Of a DNA stretch of 64,000 bases, positions 1 through 9,659 are shown one piece after another (position 1 is the stretch's first letter; each line of letters opens with the position of its first letter). The notes under the pieces were generated by a model. The model did not search any database and was not told the DNA's origin. It saw nothing but the letters and a program-made list of their open reading frames with translations. Both the position numbers and the translations under genes were made by a program. Source of the stretch: Mesorhizobium sp. (GTDB lineage: Bacteria > Pseudomonadota > Alphaproteobacteria > Rhizobiales > Rhizobiaceae); the NCBI GenBank assembly GCA_019635735.1, contig JAHBYX010000003.1, positions 434,001 through 498,000 of the forward strand, written 5' to 3'.

Positions 1-328
1 GCTCCCCCGGCATCACGCACAGGATGACGAAGGCGACATAGGAGACGAGCGGAACGAACAGGGCGAGCGCATAGGCGCCGGGCTTGCCGAGGTCGTGCAC
101 GCGCTTCACGCTCAGTGCGAAGATCGCCCAGATCGCAAGGATGCCGATCAGGGTGAAGGCAACTGCCCAGCCCATCGACTCCGTGCTGCCTTCGGGCACC
201 AGGGTGAACCGGTAGAGCAGGAAGAGCGGAATTAGGTTCGCGAGCAGGCCGGCGAGCAGGTAGGCCGCGCGGCTGATGCGCCCCTTCAGCCGCAGGAAAA
301 GCCAGACAAGCTGCGACACGTCGATCAT
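1..328 (-). CDS. DUF805 family inner-membrane protein (3' end cut by window edge)
   Basis: The reading frame starts at an ATG at 328 and runs off the left edge without a stop, giving 109 codons. The protein is strongly hydrophobic, with about three membrane helices visible. It carries the DUF805-type start (WLFLRLKGRISRAAY) and the short motif VKRVHDLGKPG, typical of this YhaH-like family. It lies 16 nt downstream of dapD on the same strand, so the two are probably co-transcribed; a dapD-DUF805(-dapE) order is common in Rhizobiales. No biochemical function is established for DUF805 proteins. The family call is firm; the C-terminus is not visible. Confidence 0.85.
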   Translation of the reverse strand, partial: MIDVSQLVWLFLRLKGRISRAAYLLAGLLANLIPLFLLYRFTLVPEGSTESMGWAVAFTLIGILAIWAIFALSVKRVHDLGKPGAYALALFVPLVSYVAFVILCVMPGE

Positions 329-344
329 CGGCTACATCGCCCCC

Positions 345-1199
<855 letters not shown>

Positions 1200-1357
1200 G
1201 GATAACGCTCCGTTAACAGCAGGACGGGTAGGCTAAAACCGCGCGGAACCTATGTCATCGACATGGGCGAGGGTCAATCGCGCTTCGACCGCCGGAGACG
1301 CCCGACTCTGCGGGCCTTCCAGGACGGAAAAACGCGGTCGGAACAGGGGAACTGCTG

Positions 1358-2209
1358 ATGAATCCCATGGAAAAGAACGGCTGGACGCCGCTGCCACACT
1401 CCGACGAGGATCTGGAGCGTGCCAAATCCGTCCCCGATACGCCGCAGACCCGCGCGTCCACCTACCGGCTCGCCTGGAACGACGAGGACTTCCTGACCCG
1501 GCGCGAGATGCGCGCGGTGCGCCTGCAGCTCGAACTGATGAAGCCGGAGCTGATCCTGACCGAGCGCGGCATCCGCTCGACGGTCATCCTGTTCGGTGGC
1601 GCGCGCATCCCGGAGCCCGGCGGGCCTGCCTGGGCGGCCAAGAACGAGACCCAGGAGAAGAACCTCAAGGCGAACAGCAAATATTACGACGAGGCGCGCA
1701 AGTTCGCCCGCCTGTGCTCGGAACATTCGGCCGGGTCCTATCACCGCGAATTCGTCGTCGTCACCGGCGGCGGGCCGGGGGTGATGGAGGCGGGCAACCG
1801 CGGCGCCGCGGATGTGGGCGCTCCGTCGATCGGCCTCAATATCGTCCTGCCGCACGAGCAGGCGCCCAATCTCTACGTGACGCCGGAGCTGTGCTTCAAC
1901 TTCCACTATTTCGCGATCCGCAAGATGCACTTCATCATGCGCGCCAAGGCGGTCGCCATCTTCCCCGGCGGCTTCGGCACGATGGACGAGTTCTTCGAGA
2001 CGCTGACGCTGATCCAGACCGGGCGCATGGAGCGGGTGCCGGTCATCCTGTTCGGCAGCGAGTTCTGGCATCGCGCCCTCGACCTCGACTTCCTCGCCGA
2101 ACAGGGCACGATCTCGCCCGGCGACCAGCACATCATCAACTATGCCGACACCGCCGCGGAGGCGTGGGACGTCATCAGCGCCTTCTACGGCATCGACCAG
2201 CCAGTTTGA
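1358..2209 (+). CDS. LOG-family Rossmann-fold protein (cytokinin riboside 5'-monophosphate phosphoribohydrolase-like)
   Basis: The 283-residue protein contains the two signatures of the LOG/TIGR00730 family: GGGPGVMEAGNRGA in the middle and PGGFGTMDEFFE about 70 residues later, which together form the nucleotide-binding and catalytic site. LOG proteins hydrolyse the N-glycosidic bond of (modified) AMP. The older label 'lysine decarboxylase' is a known mis-annotation. It has about 80 residues before the core, so it belongs to the longer bacterial subgroup whose substrate is not settled. A GGGGA ribosome-binding sequence precedes the ATG at 1358. No operon partner is obvious. Confidence 0.88.
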   Translation: MNPMEKNGWTPLPHSDEDLERAKSVPDTPQTRASTYRLAWNDEDFLTRREMRAVRLQLELMKPELILTERGIRSTVILFGGARIPEPGGPAWAAKNETQEKNLKANSKYYDEARKFARLCSEHSAGSYHREFVVVTGGGPGVMEAGNRGAADVGAPSIGLNIVLPHEQAPNLYVTPELCFNFHYFAIRKMHFIMRAKAVAIFPGGFGTMDEFFETLTLIQTGRMERVPVILFGSEFWHRALDLDFLAEQGTISPGDQHIINYADTAAEAWDVISAFYGIDQPV

Positions 2210-2249
2210 CGCACTGGCGCCGGCCAAGCCGTCGGGCTATGGGTGCGGC

Positions 2250-2642
2250 ATGAGGAACTCGGCGAAACCGTCATGGTTTGCACGGCTGAGGCGCGACCAG
2301 CGCCTGTTCGCCGCGCTCGCCCTGTTCCTGCTCTTCGCCCACACGCTGCAGCCGCTGGCAACCGCGCAGGCTGCCACCAACGGCCATCTCGTCATCTGCT
2401 CAGCGATCGGCGCGGAGCCGCTGCCAGACGGCACGCCGGTCCACCATGAAGGCTGCGGAGAATGCGTCGTCGGCGCCTGCGGCCTGAAGACGCTCGCCAA
2501 GGCGATCGTCGTCGCCGTCCCGGCCTGGGAGCCGGTTCTCGCCGTCGCCGAGGCGCCGCCGCATTCACGCCACACAATCAGCCCCCAGTCCCTGCCGCCC
2601 GAACGGCCGCCGGGCATACGCGCACCCCCCTCCTTCGCCTGA
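2250..2642 (+). CDS. Small secreted or membrane protein, DUF2946-like
   Basis: The 130-residue protein starts at ATG 2250 with a positively charged N-terminus (residues 1-18) followed by one hydrophobic segment (LFAALALFLLFAHTLQPLA), a signal peptide or membrane anchor. The mature part has a short cysteine/histidine cluster (HHEGCGECVVGACG) and a proline-rich tail. This pattern resembles the DUF2946 family often found near copper genes. It lies 66 nt upstream of the YcnI-PCuAC gene on the same strand, which supports a role in copper handling or sensing at the envelope. Function is inferred from context and is not certain. Confidence 0.65.
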   Translation: MRNSAKPSWFARLRRDQRLFAALALFLLFAHTLQPLATAQAATNGHLVICSAIGAEPLPDGTPVHHEGCGECVVGACGLKTLAKAIVVAVPAWEPVLAVAEAPPHSRHTISPQSLPPERPPGIRAPPSFA

Positions 2643-2708
2643 AACACCGGTCGGCCGCGCAATCCTGCGCGGGTCGTCATGTCATTTCAGACGTCATAGG
2701 AGATCATC

Positions 2709-3653
2709 ATGCGTCGTTACGTTCTTCCCCTGGCCGCAGCCTGCGCGCTCACGGCCGTTTCCATCGTCACCGCCTTCGCCCACTCCACGCTGGAGAAGGC
2801 GGAAGCGCCGGCCGGTTCCTACAAGGCCGTCCTGCGCATCCCGCACGGCTGCGACGGCCAGGCCACCCATACGGTCAGGATCGACCTGCCCGAAGGCTTC
2901 ATCGGCGCCAAGCCGATGCCCAAGGCCGGCTGGCAGGTCGCCACCGAAAAGGGCGACTACGCCAAGACCTACAAATTGCACGGCAAAGACGTCTCGTCGG
3001 GCCTCAAGTCGGTCACCTGGAGCGGCGGCGACCTGCCGGACGACTTCTACGAGGAATTCGTCGTCAACGGTTCCCTGTCGGCCGATCCCGGCGCGAAGCT
3101 GCCCTTCATCGTCACGCAGCTCTGCAAGGACGGCCAGGTGGCGTGGAACGAGATCGCGGCCGAGGGCCAGGATCCGCATTCGCTCAAGCATCCCGCTCCC
3201 TTCGTGACCATCGCGGCGGCGGCAGACGACGGCCATGGCGGCCACATGGCGGCGGACGCGGTCAAGGTCGGTGACCTGACGCTCACCGGCGGCTGGCTGC
3301 GCGCCATGCTTCCCGGCCAGCCGGCGGGCGGCGGCTTCGTGACGATCGCCAATGGCGGTTCGACCCCGGACCGGATGATCGGCGTCTCGACCACGGCCGC
3401 CGGTAAGTCCGAGATGCACACGATGGAGATCAAGAACGACGTGATGGTCATGCGTCCGGTCGAAGGCGGCATCGAGATCCCGGCCGGCCAGATCGTAGAG
3501 CTGAAGCCCGGCGGCCTGCACCTGATGTTCATGCAGGTGAAGGAGCCGTTCAGGGAGGGCGCGACAATCGCCGTCACGCTCGAATTCGAGAAGGCCGGCA
3601 AGGTCGAGTTGCAGCTGCCGGTCAAGGCGGCCGCCGACGCCCACGGGCACTGA
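2709..3653 (+). CDS. YcnI (DUF1775) - PCuAC copper chaperone fusion protein
   Basis: This 314-residue secreted protein has a signal peptide ending at about ...VTAFA-HSTLEKAEAP; the first mature residue is a histidine, as in YcnI copper-binding domains. Residues about 24-170 form the DUF1775/YcnI domain and residues about 190-314 a PCuAC domain. The copper-ligand pattern of PCuAC is visible as His237/Met239 and His271-x-Met273. PCuAC chaperones load copper into cytochrome oxidase CuA or CuB centres in the periplasm, and YcnI domains bind Cu(II). A histidine/methionine-rich linker joins the domains. The ATG at 2709 has a GGAG site 8 nt upstream. A cbb3 oxidase is encoded 27 kb away in the same window. 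Confidence 0.9.
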   Translation: MRRYVLPLAAACALTAVSIVTAFAHSTLEKAEAPAGSYKAVLRIPHGCDGQATHTVRIDLPEGFIGAKPMPKAGWQVATEKGDYAKTYKLHGKDVSSGLKSVTWSGGDLPDDFYEEFVVNGSLSADPGAKLPFIVTQLCKDGQVAWNEIAAEGQDPHSLKHPAPFVTIAAAADDGHGGHMAADAVKVGDLTLTGGWLRAMLPGQPAGGGFVTIANGGSTPDRMIGVSTTAAGKSEMHTMEIKNDVMVMRPVEGGIEIPAGQIVELKPGGLHLMFMQVKEPFREGATIAVTLEFEKAGKVELQLPVKAAADAHGH

Positions 3654-3659
3654 TTTCGA

Positions 3660-4556
3660 TCAGCGAACCTCGTCCGCGTCGCGCTTCCCGGGAACCGTCT
3701 CCGGTTCCCGGTCCGGCGCGGCGGGCCGGTGGACGAGGCTCACCAACACGAAGGAAATGATCATCAGCAGATACCAGGCGCCGAGCTTCGACAGCGAGAC
3801 CGGCGTCCAGCCGTTCGCCTGCGAGGGATAGATCCACGCCCGCGACCAGGTGGCGATGTTCTCGGCGAACCAGATGAACAGCGCCACCAGCAGGAAACCG
3901 ACCAGCAGCCGCATCTGGTGGCGGCCGCGAAAGACGCGGTAGTGGACGCGCGTCCTGCGAAACAGCACGAAGGCGAAGGCGAACAGGCCCCAGCGCGCAT
4001 CGAAGACGAAGTGATGCGTGAAGAAGTTGATGTAGATCGCCACCGCCAGCACCACCGTCGCTGCGAGCGACGGGTAATCCGTGTAGCGCATGTCGAAGAT
4101 GCGCGTGATGCGGGCGATGTAGGAGCCGACGGCGGCATACATGAAGCCCGAGAACAACGGCACGCCCATGATCCGGAAGAAGGCTTCCTCCGGATAGATC
4201 CACGAGCCGGCGCTGGTCTTGAACAGTTCCATCGCCGTTCCGACCAGATGGAAGACGAGGATGACCAACGCCTCCCTCGGCGTCTCCAGCTTGAAGGCGA
4301 GCAGTGCGGCCTGGATCGACAGCGCGGCGAGGAACAGGAAATCGTAGCGCTCGATCGGCGCGGCCTGCGGCCACAAGAGAGCCGTCAGGATCATTATCCC
4401 CAGGAGCGCGCCGCCGAACAGGCAGGCCCAGGCCTGTTTCAGGCCGAAGACGACGAACTCGACGAGTGCTCCCGAAACGCCGCCTTGCGGCAGCCGGTCG
4501 AGCACCCGGTGGGCGGCCGCATCGATCCGCGCCTCGACGGAGGTGAAGCGCTTCAA
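3660..4556 (-). CDS. DUF817 family multi-pass membrane protein
   Basis: The 298-residue protein has about eight hydrophobic helices and family-typical segments such as LVEFVVFGLKQAWACLFGG, FKTSAGSWIYPEEAFF and HFVFDARWGLFAFAF. These match the DUF817 family, whose function is unknown. The gene overlaps the upstream nucleotidase gene by 4 nt (4553-4556), so translation is probably coupled. It is convergent with the YcnI-PCuAC gene, with only 6 nt between the stop codons and no room for a separate terminator. Confidence 0.85.
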   Translation of the reverse strand: MKRFTSVEARIDAAAHRVLDRLPQGGVSGALVEFVVFGLKQAWACLFGGALLGIMILTALLWPQAAPIERYDFLFLAALSIQAALLAFKLETPREALVILVFHLVGTAMELFKTSAGSWIYPEEAFFRIMGVPLFSGFMYAAVGSYIARITRIFDMRYTDYPSLAATVVLAVAIYINFFTHHFVFDARWGLFAFAFVLFRRTRVHYRVFRGRHQMRLLVGFLLVALFIWFAENIATWSRAWIYPSQANGWTPVSLSKLGAWYLLMIISFVLVSLVHRPAAPDREPETVPGKRDADEVR

Positions 4557-5263
4557 GCGGAGGCCTGTCCCAGAATGGTGCGCAGGAAGGACGTCAGGTC
4601 GTCGGTGACGTAGTCGACCTCGTCGTCGAGGGCTGGGTCACGCTCCCAGATCTCGGAGAAGGTCGGCTCGAAATTGTTCGGCACGATCAGCACCGTCGTC
4701 ATGCCGAGCGCCTTGGGCACGACGAGGTTGCGCGCCAGGTCCTCGAACATGACGGCATTCGGACCGGCGATCTTGTGCAGCTCGACGAACTTCTCGTAGG
4801 TGCCCCGCGCCGGCTTGGGCGTCAGCCCCGCCGCGACGATATCGAAGATGTCGTCGAACTCGTCGAGCACGCCGAGCTGCCGCGCGGTCCGCTCCGCGTG
4901 CCCGCGGTCGCCATTGGTGAAGATGAACTTGCGCCCCGGCAGCGCCTTGATCGCCTGGCCGAGCTCCGGGTTCGGCTTGACCCAGGAATAGTCGATGTCA
5001 TGCACCTTCTGCAGGAATTCGTCCGGGTCGATGCGGTGCCTCTCCATCAGGCCGTTCAGCGTCGTGCCGTATTCGAGATAGAGTTCCTTCTGCAGCACCC
5101 TCGCCTCGTCGCGCGGCAGTTGCAGAAGCTCCGCCACATAGGCCGTCATCTTCACGTCGATCTGCGCGAACAGGTTCGAATGATGCGGATAGAGCGTGTT
5201 GTCGAGGTCGAACACCCAGTCGGTGACATGGGAGAAGCGGGCGGGTGAAGGGCTGTTGGTCAT
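4553..5263 (-). CDS. HAD-superfamily pyrimidine 5'-nucleotidase (YjjG/SDT1 type)
   Basis: The 236-residue protein shows the HAD catalytic motif DLDNTLYP near residue 20 (nucleophile and acid aspartates), FTNGDRGHAERTA as motif II, and MFEDLARNLVVPKALGM as motif III/IV. This pattern belongs to the pyrimidine 5'-nucleotidase subfamily (TIGR01993), which dephosphorylates UMP/CMP and related nucleotides. I chose the ATG at 5263 (MTNSPSPARF) because the frame upstream lacks family character. The stop overlaps the start of the DUF817 gene by 4 nt. Confidence 0.88.
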   Translation of the reverse strand: MTNSPSPARFSHVTDWVFDLDNTLYPHHSNLFAQIDVKMTAYVAELLQLPRDEARVLQKELYLEYGTTLNGLMERHRIDPDEFLQKVHDIDYSWVKPNPELGQAIKALPGRKFIFTNGDRGHAERTARQLGVLDEFDDIFDIVAAGLTPKPARGTYEKFVELHKIAGPNAVMFEDLARNLVVPKALGMTTVLIVPNNFEPTFSEIWERDPALDDEVDYVTDDLTSFLRTILGQASA

Positions 5264-5339
5264 GCCGTTCCATACTTCATCGCGATGACGGTCGAAAAGC
5301 GGCAATGCATTGCATCCGCCCACCGCCTCGACAGCCGGA

Positions 5340-6191
5340 TCAGAAATCCTCGGAAATCAGGAAGCCTTCCTCGAAGCCGGCGCGATAATACGGCCGCCAG
5401 AGATCGAGGCTGTCGCGCAGCGCGCGTCGGAGCGCTACTCGCGCATCGCGGTCCAGAAGGGAGCCTTTCGAAAAGAGTTCGGGCCGGGACAACGCGAGTT
5501 TCTCAAGTCCGTGCGACAGGCTCCGTCGGGTCTCCTCGCTCATGGCAAGCCCGTTCGCGAGCCGCAGAACTTCGGTCAGGCCGGCGGGCAGGCTGCGGTT
5601 CGCCTCGAAGGGTCCCAGCGAACGCTCCAAACCGATTGCATCGACGCCGATCATGCCCAGGAAATCGTCGAGAATGCTGCCGTCGGGCCACTGCCGCTCG
5701 TCGTAGGGCGCCAGAACGAGCCGATGTCCGTCGGCGGCGGCCCACTTGGTCAGATTGGAGTGGTAGGTGGGATCGTAGTTTCCCCTTTCCTCGATCGGCG
5801 CGACCCGTCGACCATGTCGCACCATCTGGTTGAAGGCTGAGACGAGGCGATCGTCGGGCGCGCGCAGATAGGCGATGAAGGTCGCCTGCAAGCCCCCGAT
5901 CGCGTGAAGGAAGGGCGCCGGATCGAAGGCATGTTTCGAAAAGCTCTCCGAACTCACGATGCAGATGTCGCAGCCCGCCGCGGCGGCCGCGTCGATGTAA
6001 CGGTTCAGCAGTGCGGATGCAGCCGGGTCCGAATGCAGGAATGCGTGTCCGAGAAGGGTGTGATTGGTCGTCGCCTCCCACCCCAGATACCACGCGCCGC
6101 GCTGCCGCAGGGCAGCGTGATTCTTGTGCAGGGAGGCTTGAAGGGCCGACGTGCCCGTCTTGTGCGGCCCGACGTGAATAAAAAGTCTCAT
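5340..6191 (-). CDS. Sulfotransferase-like P-loop protein
   Basis: The 283-residue protein starts MRLFIHVGPHKTGTSALQ; residues 8-15 (GPHKTGTS) form the 5'-PSB loop that binds PAPS in sulfotransferases. A second segment near residue 105 (FIAYLRAPDDRLVSAFNQ) matches the 3'-phosphate-binding motif (R...S). The rest is poorly conserved. Proteins of this kind in rhizobia modify surface polysaccharides or are orphans. It neighbours an acyltransferase gene on the opposite strand, so the pair could decorate a surface glycan; that is context only. Confidence 0.7.
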   Translation of the reverse strand: MRLFIHVGPHKTGTSALQASLHKNHAALRQRGAWYLGWEATTNHTLLGHAFLHSDPAASALLNRYIDAAAAAGCDICIVSSESFSKHAFDPAPFLHAIGGLQATFIAYLRAPDDRLVSAFNQMVRHGRRVAPIEERGNYDPTYHSNLTKWAAADGHRLVLAPYDERQWPDGSILDDFLGMIGVDAIGLERSLGPFEANRSLPAGLTEVLRLANGLAMSEETRRSLSHGLEKLALSRPELFSKGSLLDRDARVALRRALRDSLDLWRPYYRAGFEEGFLISEDF

Positions 6192-6428
6192 CTGCCCGCT
6201 TGTGAATGGCCGCCCGGATGGCGCCGGATTTTCCGGACGCTAGCTCCCGGCGCGGGACGTGTCCATGCCGACGGACGTTCGGACGAGCGGCATTCTGGGG
6301 TCGAACGCGGGGAAGGTGAACGAACGTCTTCACCCTGAGGCGGCGGCGCCGAACTCTACAGTCCCATTCAGGATCAAAGTCGGATAACGAAGCTGGGTGA
6401 CAGTCGCTCGGGTCCTGGGGAATCTCGC

Positions 6429-7511
6429 TTGAAAGCGTCGCCGCTTCACCCTCTCACGTCCTTGCGCTTCTTCGCCGCCGCGGCAATCGTGACGGGACAC
6501 ATGACGTCTTCGAGCCTTGGGGGGTTGCCGGGGGACGGTCGATACGGGCTCGGCGTCGGCTTCTTCTTCGTTCTTTCCGGCTTCATCCTGACCTATGTCT
6601 ACCGGGATTTCACCGGCCATTCCGTGAGGTCGTTCTATGTCGCCAGATTTGCCCGGCTCTGGCCTGTCCACCTCGTCACGTTCCTCATTGCCGCGCTCGT
6701 TATCCAGCCCAACGCCCTGTTTTCTCCCCTTTACGCGATAACCGCGCCGATCAACCTCCTGATGCTCCACGCATGGATACCTATCAATGGACTCGTCTTC
6801 TCGTGGAACGCGCCGTCGTGGAGCATTTCGGCCGAACTCTGGTTCTATATCCTGTTTCCGTTTCTGGCCGCGACGAGCCGCTTGGGGATGTGGTTCGTGG
6901 GGCTGACGCTCATTGCTGCAATCATCGTCATTTCCGTTCCGCCAGTGCCGTCCCGACCATTCGAGTTCTGGCACGTTCATGTGATCCTGCAACACCCGGC
7001 AGTGCGGGTGGTGGAGTTCGTAGTCGGCGTAGCCGCAGGGCGGCTTTTCAACGCGGGGCGCCGCATCGAGGGCAACTCGACGCTCCTCGAGGTCGCCGCC
7101 ATTGCCGGTGTCGCGTTCTACGCCGTCACCTCGACGGCAGTCCAAGCGGCGATCGCCGGTGCCGGTCACGAGAAGATCGGCCTCTGGTACGGCCAGTCCG
7201 GCGGGGTGCTTGTCTTTGCCTTCGCCATCTTCGTCTTTGCCCAGAACGGCGGATTGATCTCGCAGGCACTTTCCGTCCGGGCGCTGGTGTTGCTCGGCGA
7301 GATCAGCTTCTCGACCTACATGCTGCATCAGCTGCTCATTCGCGCCGCTTTGAAGTATGACTGGCTATCCTATCTCGGGCGGCCGGCCACGATTATCGTC
7401 GTGCTTGTCCTGATCTATGTCGGATCGTGGCTGCTCTGGCGCTTCATCGAGGTCCCGTGCCGCAGAGCGATCATCGCGAAGGCTGCCCAGCCGATCTCGC
7501 TAAAACTCTAA
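6429..7511 (+). CDS. Acyltransferase 3 family (OafA/YrhL-type) membrane acetyltransferase
   Basis: The 360-residue integral membrane protein has about ten helices and begins LTSLRFFAAAAIVTGH, the family signature with the conserved catalytic-region histidine. RFIEVPCRRAI near the C-terminus is the other hallmark. Such proteins O-acylate sugars of LPS, exopolysaccharide or Nod factors from cytoplasmic acyl-CoA. Translation appears to start at a TTG (6429), since no ATG or GTG lies sensibly upstream in frame. The 237 nt before it (6192-6428) hold no recognisable gene. Confidence 0.87.
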   Translation: MKASPLHPLTSLRFFAAAAIVTGHMTSSSLGGLPGDGRYGLGVGFFFVLSGFILTYVYRDFTGHSVRSFYVARFARLWPVHLVTFLIAALVIQPNALFSPLYAITAPINLLMLHAWIPINGLVFSWNAPSWSISAELWFYILFPFLAATSRLGMWFVGLTLIAAIIVISVPPVPSRPFEFWHVHVILQHPAVRVVEFVVGVAAGRLFNAGRRIEGNSTLLEVAAIAGVAFYAVTSTAVQAAIAGAGHEKIGLWYGQSGGVLVFAFAIFVFAQNGGLISQALSVRALVLLGEISFSTYMLHQLLIRAALKYDWLSYLGRPATIIVVLVLIYVGSWLLWRFIEVPCRRAIIAKAAQPISLKL

Positions 7512-7559
7512 CGATCGGCTGAACCTGAACTTCAGTCCGATCTGCGATCAGTCGCAATC

Positions 7560-8321
7560 ATGGAACGCAGCTTGATTTCAGTCTTCGTCAAGGCAGGTGT
7601 GGCAACGGCCCTGTCGATCGTCGCATCGCTCGCCGTCGTGGCCGGCATGGGCGTCGAGATCTCCGGCGCGTCGCTCTGGCTGCCGATCCTGTGCCCGCTT
7701 GTCATCGCCTTCCCGGCAAGCTCCTTCACCTACTGGCAGAAGCATCGGCTGCGGCTGCTCAACGAACAGTTGCGCACCGCCCACGCCGCGCTGGAACAGG
7801 CGAACGCGAGGCTCGCCGAGAAAGCCCGGCGCGACGTGATGACCGGTTTCCTCAATCGCGAGGCATTCTTCTCCGCCCTCGACGCGACGCGGCGCAAGCC
7901 CAACCGCGGCGCGCTGCTGCTCGTCGATGCCGACCACTTCAAGCGGATCAACGACAATTTCGGCCATCTCGTCGGCGACGACGCCCTGCTCGACATAGCC
8001 GCCGCCATCGGCCGCGCCACCAATGCCGCGGATATCGTGGGGCGAATCGGCGGCGAGGAATTCGCCGTCTTCCTCGTCGGGGCGAGCAGCGACAAGGCAG
8101 AGAAGGCGGCCGAACGCATTCGCGCCGAGGTCGAGGCAATCGGTTTCATGCCGGCGCAGGGAACGACACTCAAGCTCACGATCAGCGTCGGCGGAACCGT
8201 CTGCTGGCCGGATGCCAAGATCTCCGAACTGATGCGCCAGGCCGACCGCCAGCTCTACCGGGCCAAGAATGCCGGGCGCAACCGCGTCATGTTCGAGAAG
8301 CAGCAGCGCCTCGCTGCCTGA
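7560..8321 (+). CDS. Diguanylate cyclase (membrane-anchored GGDEF protein)
   Basis: The 253-residue protein has two N-terminal membrane helices (about residues 5-30 and 38-55) with a very short periplasmic loop. A coiled-coil linker (LLNEQLRTAHAALEQANARL) and a complete GGDEF domain follow. The active-site signature is GGEEF at residues 164-168, and the metal and substrate region DADHFKRINDNFGH is intact, so it should make cyclic di-GMP. No clear RxxD inhibitory site is visible five residues before GGEEF. It carries no extra sensory domain. Confidence 0.93.
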   Translation: MERSLISVFVKAGVATALSIVASLAVVAGMGVEISGASLWLPILCPLVIAFPASSFTYWQKHRLRLLNEQLRTAHAALEQANARLAEKARRDVMTGFLNREAFFSALDATRRKPNRGALLLVDADHFKRINDNFGHLVGDDALLDIAAAIGRATNAADIVGRIGGEEFAVFLVGASSDKAEKAAERIRAEVEAIGFMPAQGTTLKLTISVGGTVCWPDAKISELMRQADRQLYRAKNAGRNRVMFEKQQRLAA

Positions 8322-8398
8322 GGCGGGTTTGGGAGGCGGTTGCGCTCCTCGTGCCATAGAGACTAAGACCCGCGGCGGACATTCGCCCGGGGGCGCTC

Positions 8399-9304
8399 TT
8401 GGAACTGTGGATACCCATCACGATCGCGGCTGCCTTCCTGCAGAACCTGCGCTCGGTCGGCCAGAAGCATTTGAAGGGCGTGATGGGGACCACGGGCGCG
8501 ACCTTCGTCCGCTTCGGTTTCGGCCTGCCCTTCGCAGCATTCTACGTCCTCCTCCTCAACCGGATCGCCGGCTACGCATTCCCCGCCATGCCGCCGGAGT
8601 TCTTCGGCTGGGTCGTCGTCGGCGGCCTCGGCCAGATCACTGCCACCTTCCTGCTCGTCCACCTGTTCTCGTTCCGCAACTTCGCCGTCGGCACCGCCTA
8701 TTCGCGCACCGAGCCGGCACAGGCGGCGCTGTTCGGTCTGGTGTTCCTGGGCGAGACGGTGACGGCGGGCACGCTGATGGCGATTGCGGTGTCGGTGTTC
8801 GGCGTGATGCTGATCTCGGTCGCGCATACGGCACTCACGGCCCGCAACCTCGTCGCGACGACCTTCTCGCGCACAGCGCTGATCGGTCTTGCCTCGGGCA
8901 CCTGCTTCGGCGTGTCGGCGGTCGCCTATCGCGCCGCATCTCTGTCGCTCGGCGGTCCCAACTTCACCATGCAGGCGGCGGTCACGCTTCTTGTGGTGAT
9001 CACGTTCCAGACGCTGGTCATGGCGGCGTGGATGCTCGCCCGCGACCGGGCCGAACTCGGCCGCATCGCCGCAGCCTGGAAGCCGTCGCTGTTCGTCGGC
9101 TTCGTCGGCGCCACGGCCTCGTTCGGCTGGTTCATGGCGATGACCCTGCAGCAGGCGGCGATCGTCAAGGCGCTGGCGCAGATCGAGATGATCTTCACGT
9201 TCGCCTCGTCCGTCTTCTTCTTCAAGGAGAGGATCAACCGGTTGGAGACGGCCGGCTGCCTGCTGATCGTCGGCGGCATCCTGCTGCTGTTGCTCGTTGA
9301 TTGA
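8399..9304 (+). CDS. EamA/DMT-superfamily transporter
   Basis: The 301-residue protein has ten hydrophobic helices in two homologous halves, as in EamA (drug/metabolite) transporters. Recognisable segments are AVGTAYSRTEPAQAALFGLVF at the end of the first repeat and KALAQIEMIFTFASSVFFFKE at the end of the second. Substrates in this family range from amino acids to metabolites and cannot be deduced here. The frame begins at TTG 8399; no better start is visible and the ribosome-binding site is weak, so the exact start is uncertain. Confidence 0.82.
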   Translation: MELWIPITIAAAFLQNLRSVGQKHLKGVMGTTGATFVRFGFGLPFAAFYVLLLNRIAGYAFPAMPPEFFGWVVVGGLGQITATFLLVHLFSFRNFAVGTAYSRTEPAQAALFGLVFLGETVTAGTLMAIAVSVFGVMLISVAHTALTARNLVATTFSRTALIGLASGTCFGVSAVAYRAASLSLGGPNFTMQAAVTLLVVITFQTLVMAAWMLARDRAELGRIAAAWKPSLFVGFVGATASFGWFMAMTLQQAAIVKALAQIEMIFTFASSVFFFKERINRLETAGCLLIVGGILLLLLVD

Positions 9305-9491
9305 CTCTTAGCCATTCGCGGCGAAGTTCTCCGGGGCAAACGGTCCGGTTAAGGAATTGGAAACCACGCCACACGTGAATGCGTAACACAGCCGCCGGGC
9401 CCGAGACGATGGCACGCTTTTGGCTTGAACAGGGGTGGGCGTGCCGAATTGATCCGGTATCGCCCAGACGTATCAACCCGGGACCGCACCG

Positions 9492-9659
9492 ATGACAACG
9501 ACCGAGTCACCCATGCCGAAGACGAGCCGCCGCCGCCTGCTCAAGGCGCTCTTCTTCGCGCTGCCCGCCCTCGCAATCTTCAGGCATGTCCGCCCGACGC
9601 GGCATGACGACATCGTCGAAGTCGACGGCTGGATCCTGAAGCGGAGCGATCTCGCATGA
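9492..9659 (+). CDS. Short twin-arginine signal protein coupled to the GMC oxidoreductase
   Basis: This 55-residue frame starts at ATG 9492 and its TGA overlaps the ATG of the next gene (ATGA, 9656-9659), indicating translational coupling. It has a twin-arginine-like motif (SRRRLLKALFFALPALAIF) and then about 27 residues ending VEVDGWILKRSDLA. The downstream FAD enzyme has no export signal. Known gluconate/fructose-type dehydrogenases use a small Tat-bearing subunit to carry the FAD subunit across the membrane, so this peptide may be a minimal carrier. That role is inference; the coding nature is supported by coupling and composition. Confidence 0.65.
   Translation: MTTTESPMPKTSRRRLLKALFFALPALAIFRHVRPTRHDDIVEVDGWILKRSDLA

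Noticed and set aside
2237..2680. 147-residue minus-strand frame opposite the DUF2946-like gene
   Set aside because: No signal peptide or motif; the plus-strand frame has a signal peptide and sits in line with the copper gene.
6192..6428. Possible small genes between the sulfotransferase-like and acyltransferase genes
   Set aside because: Open frames there are continuations of shadows; no ribosome-binding site or recognisable product was found.
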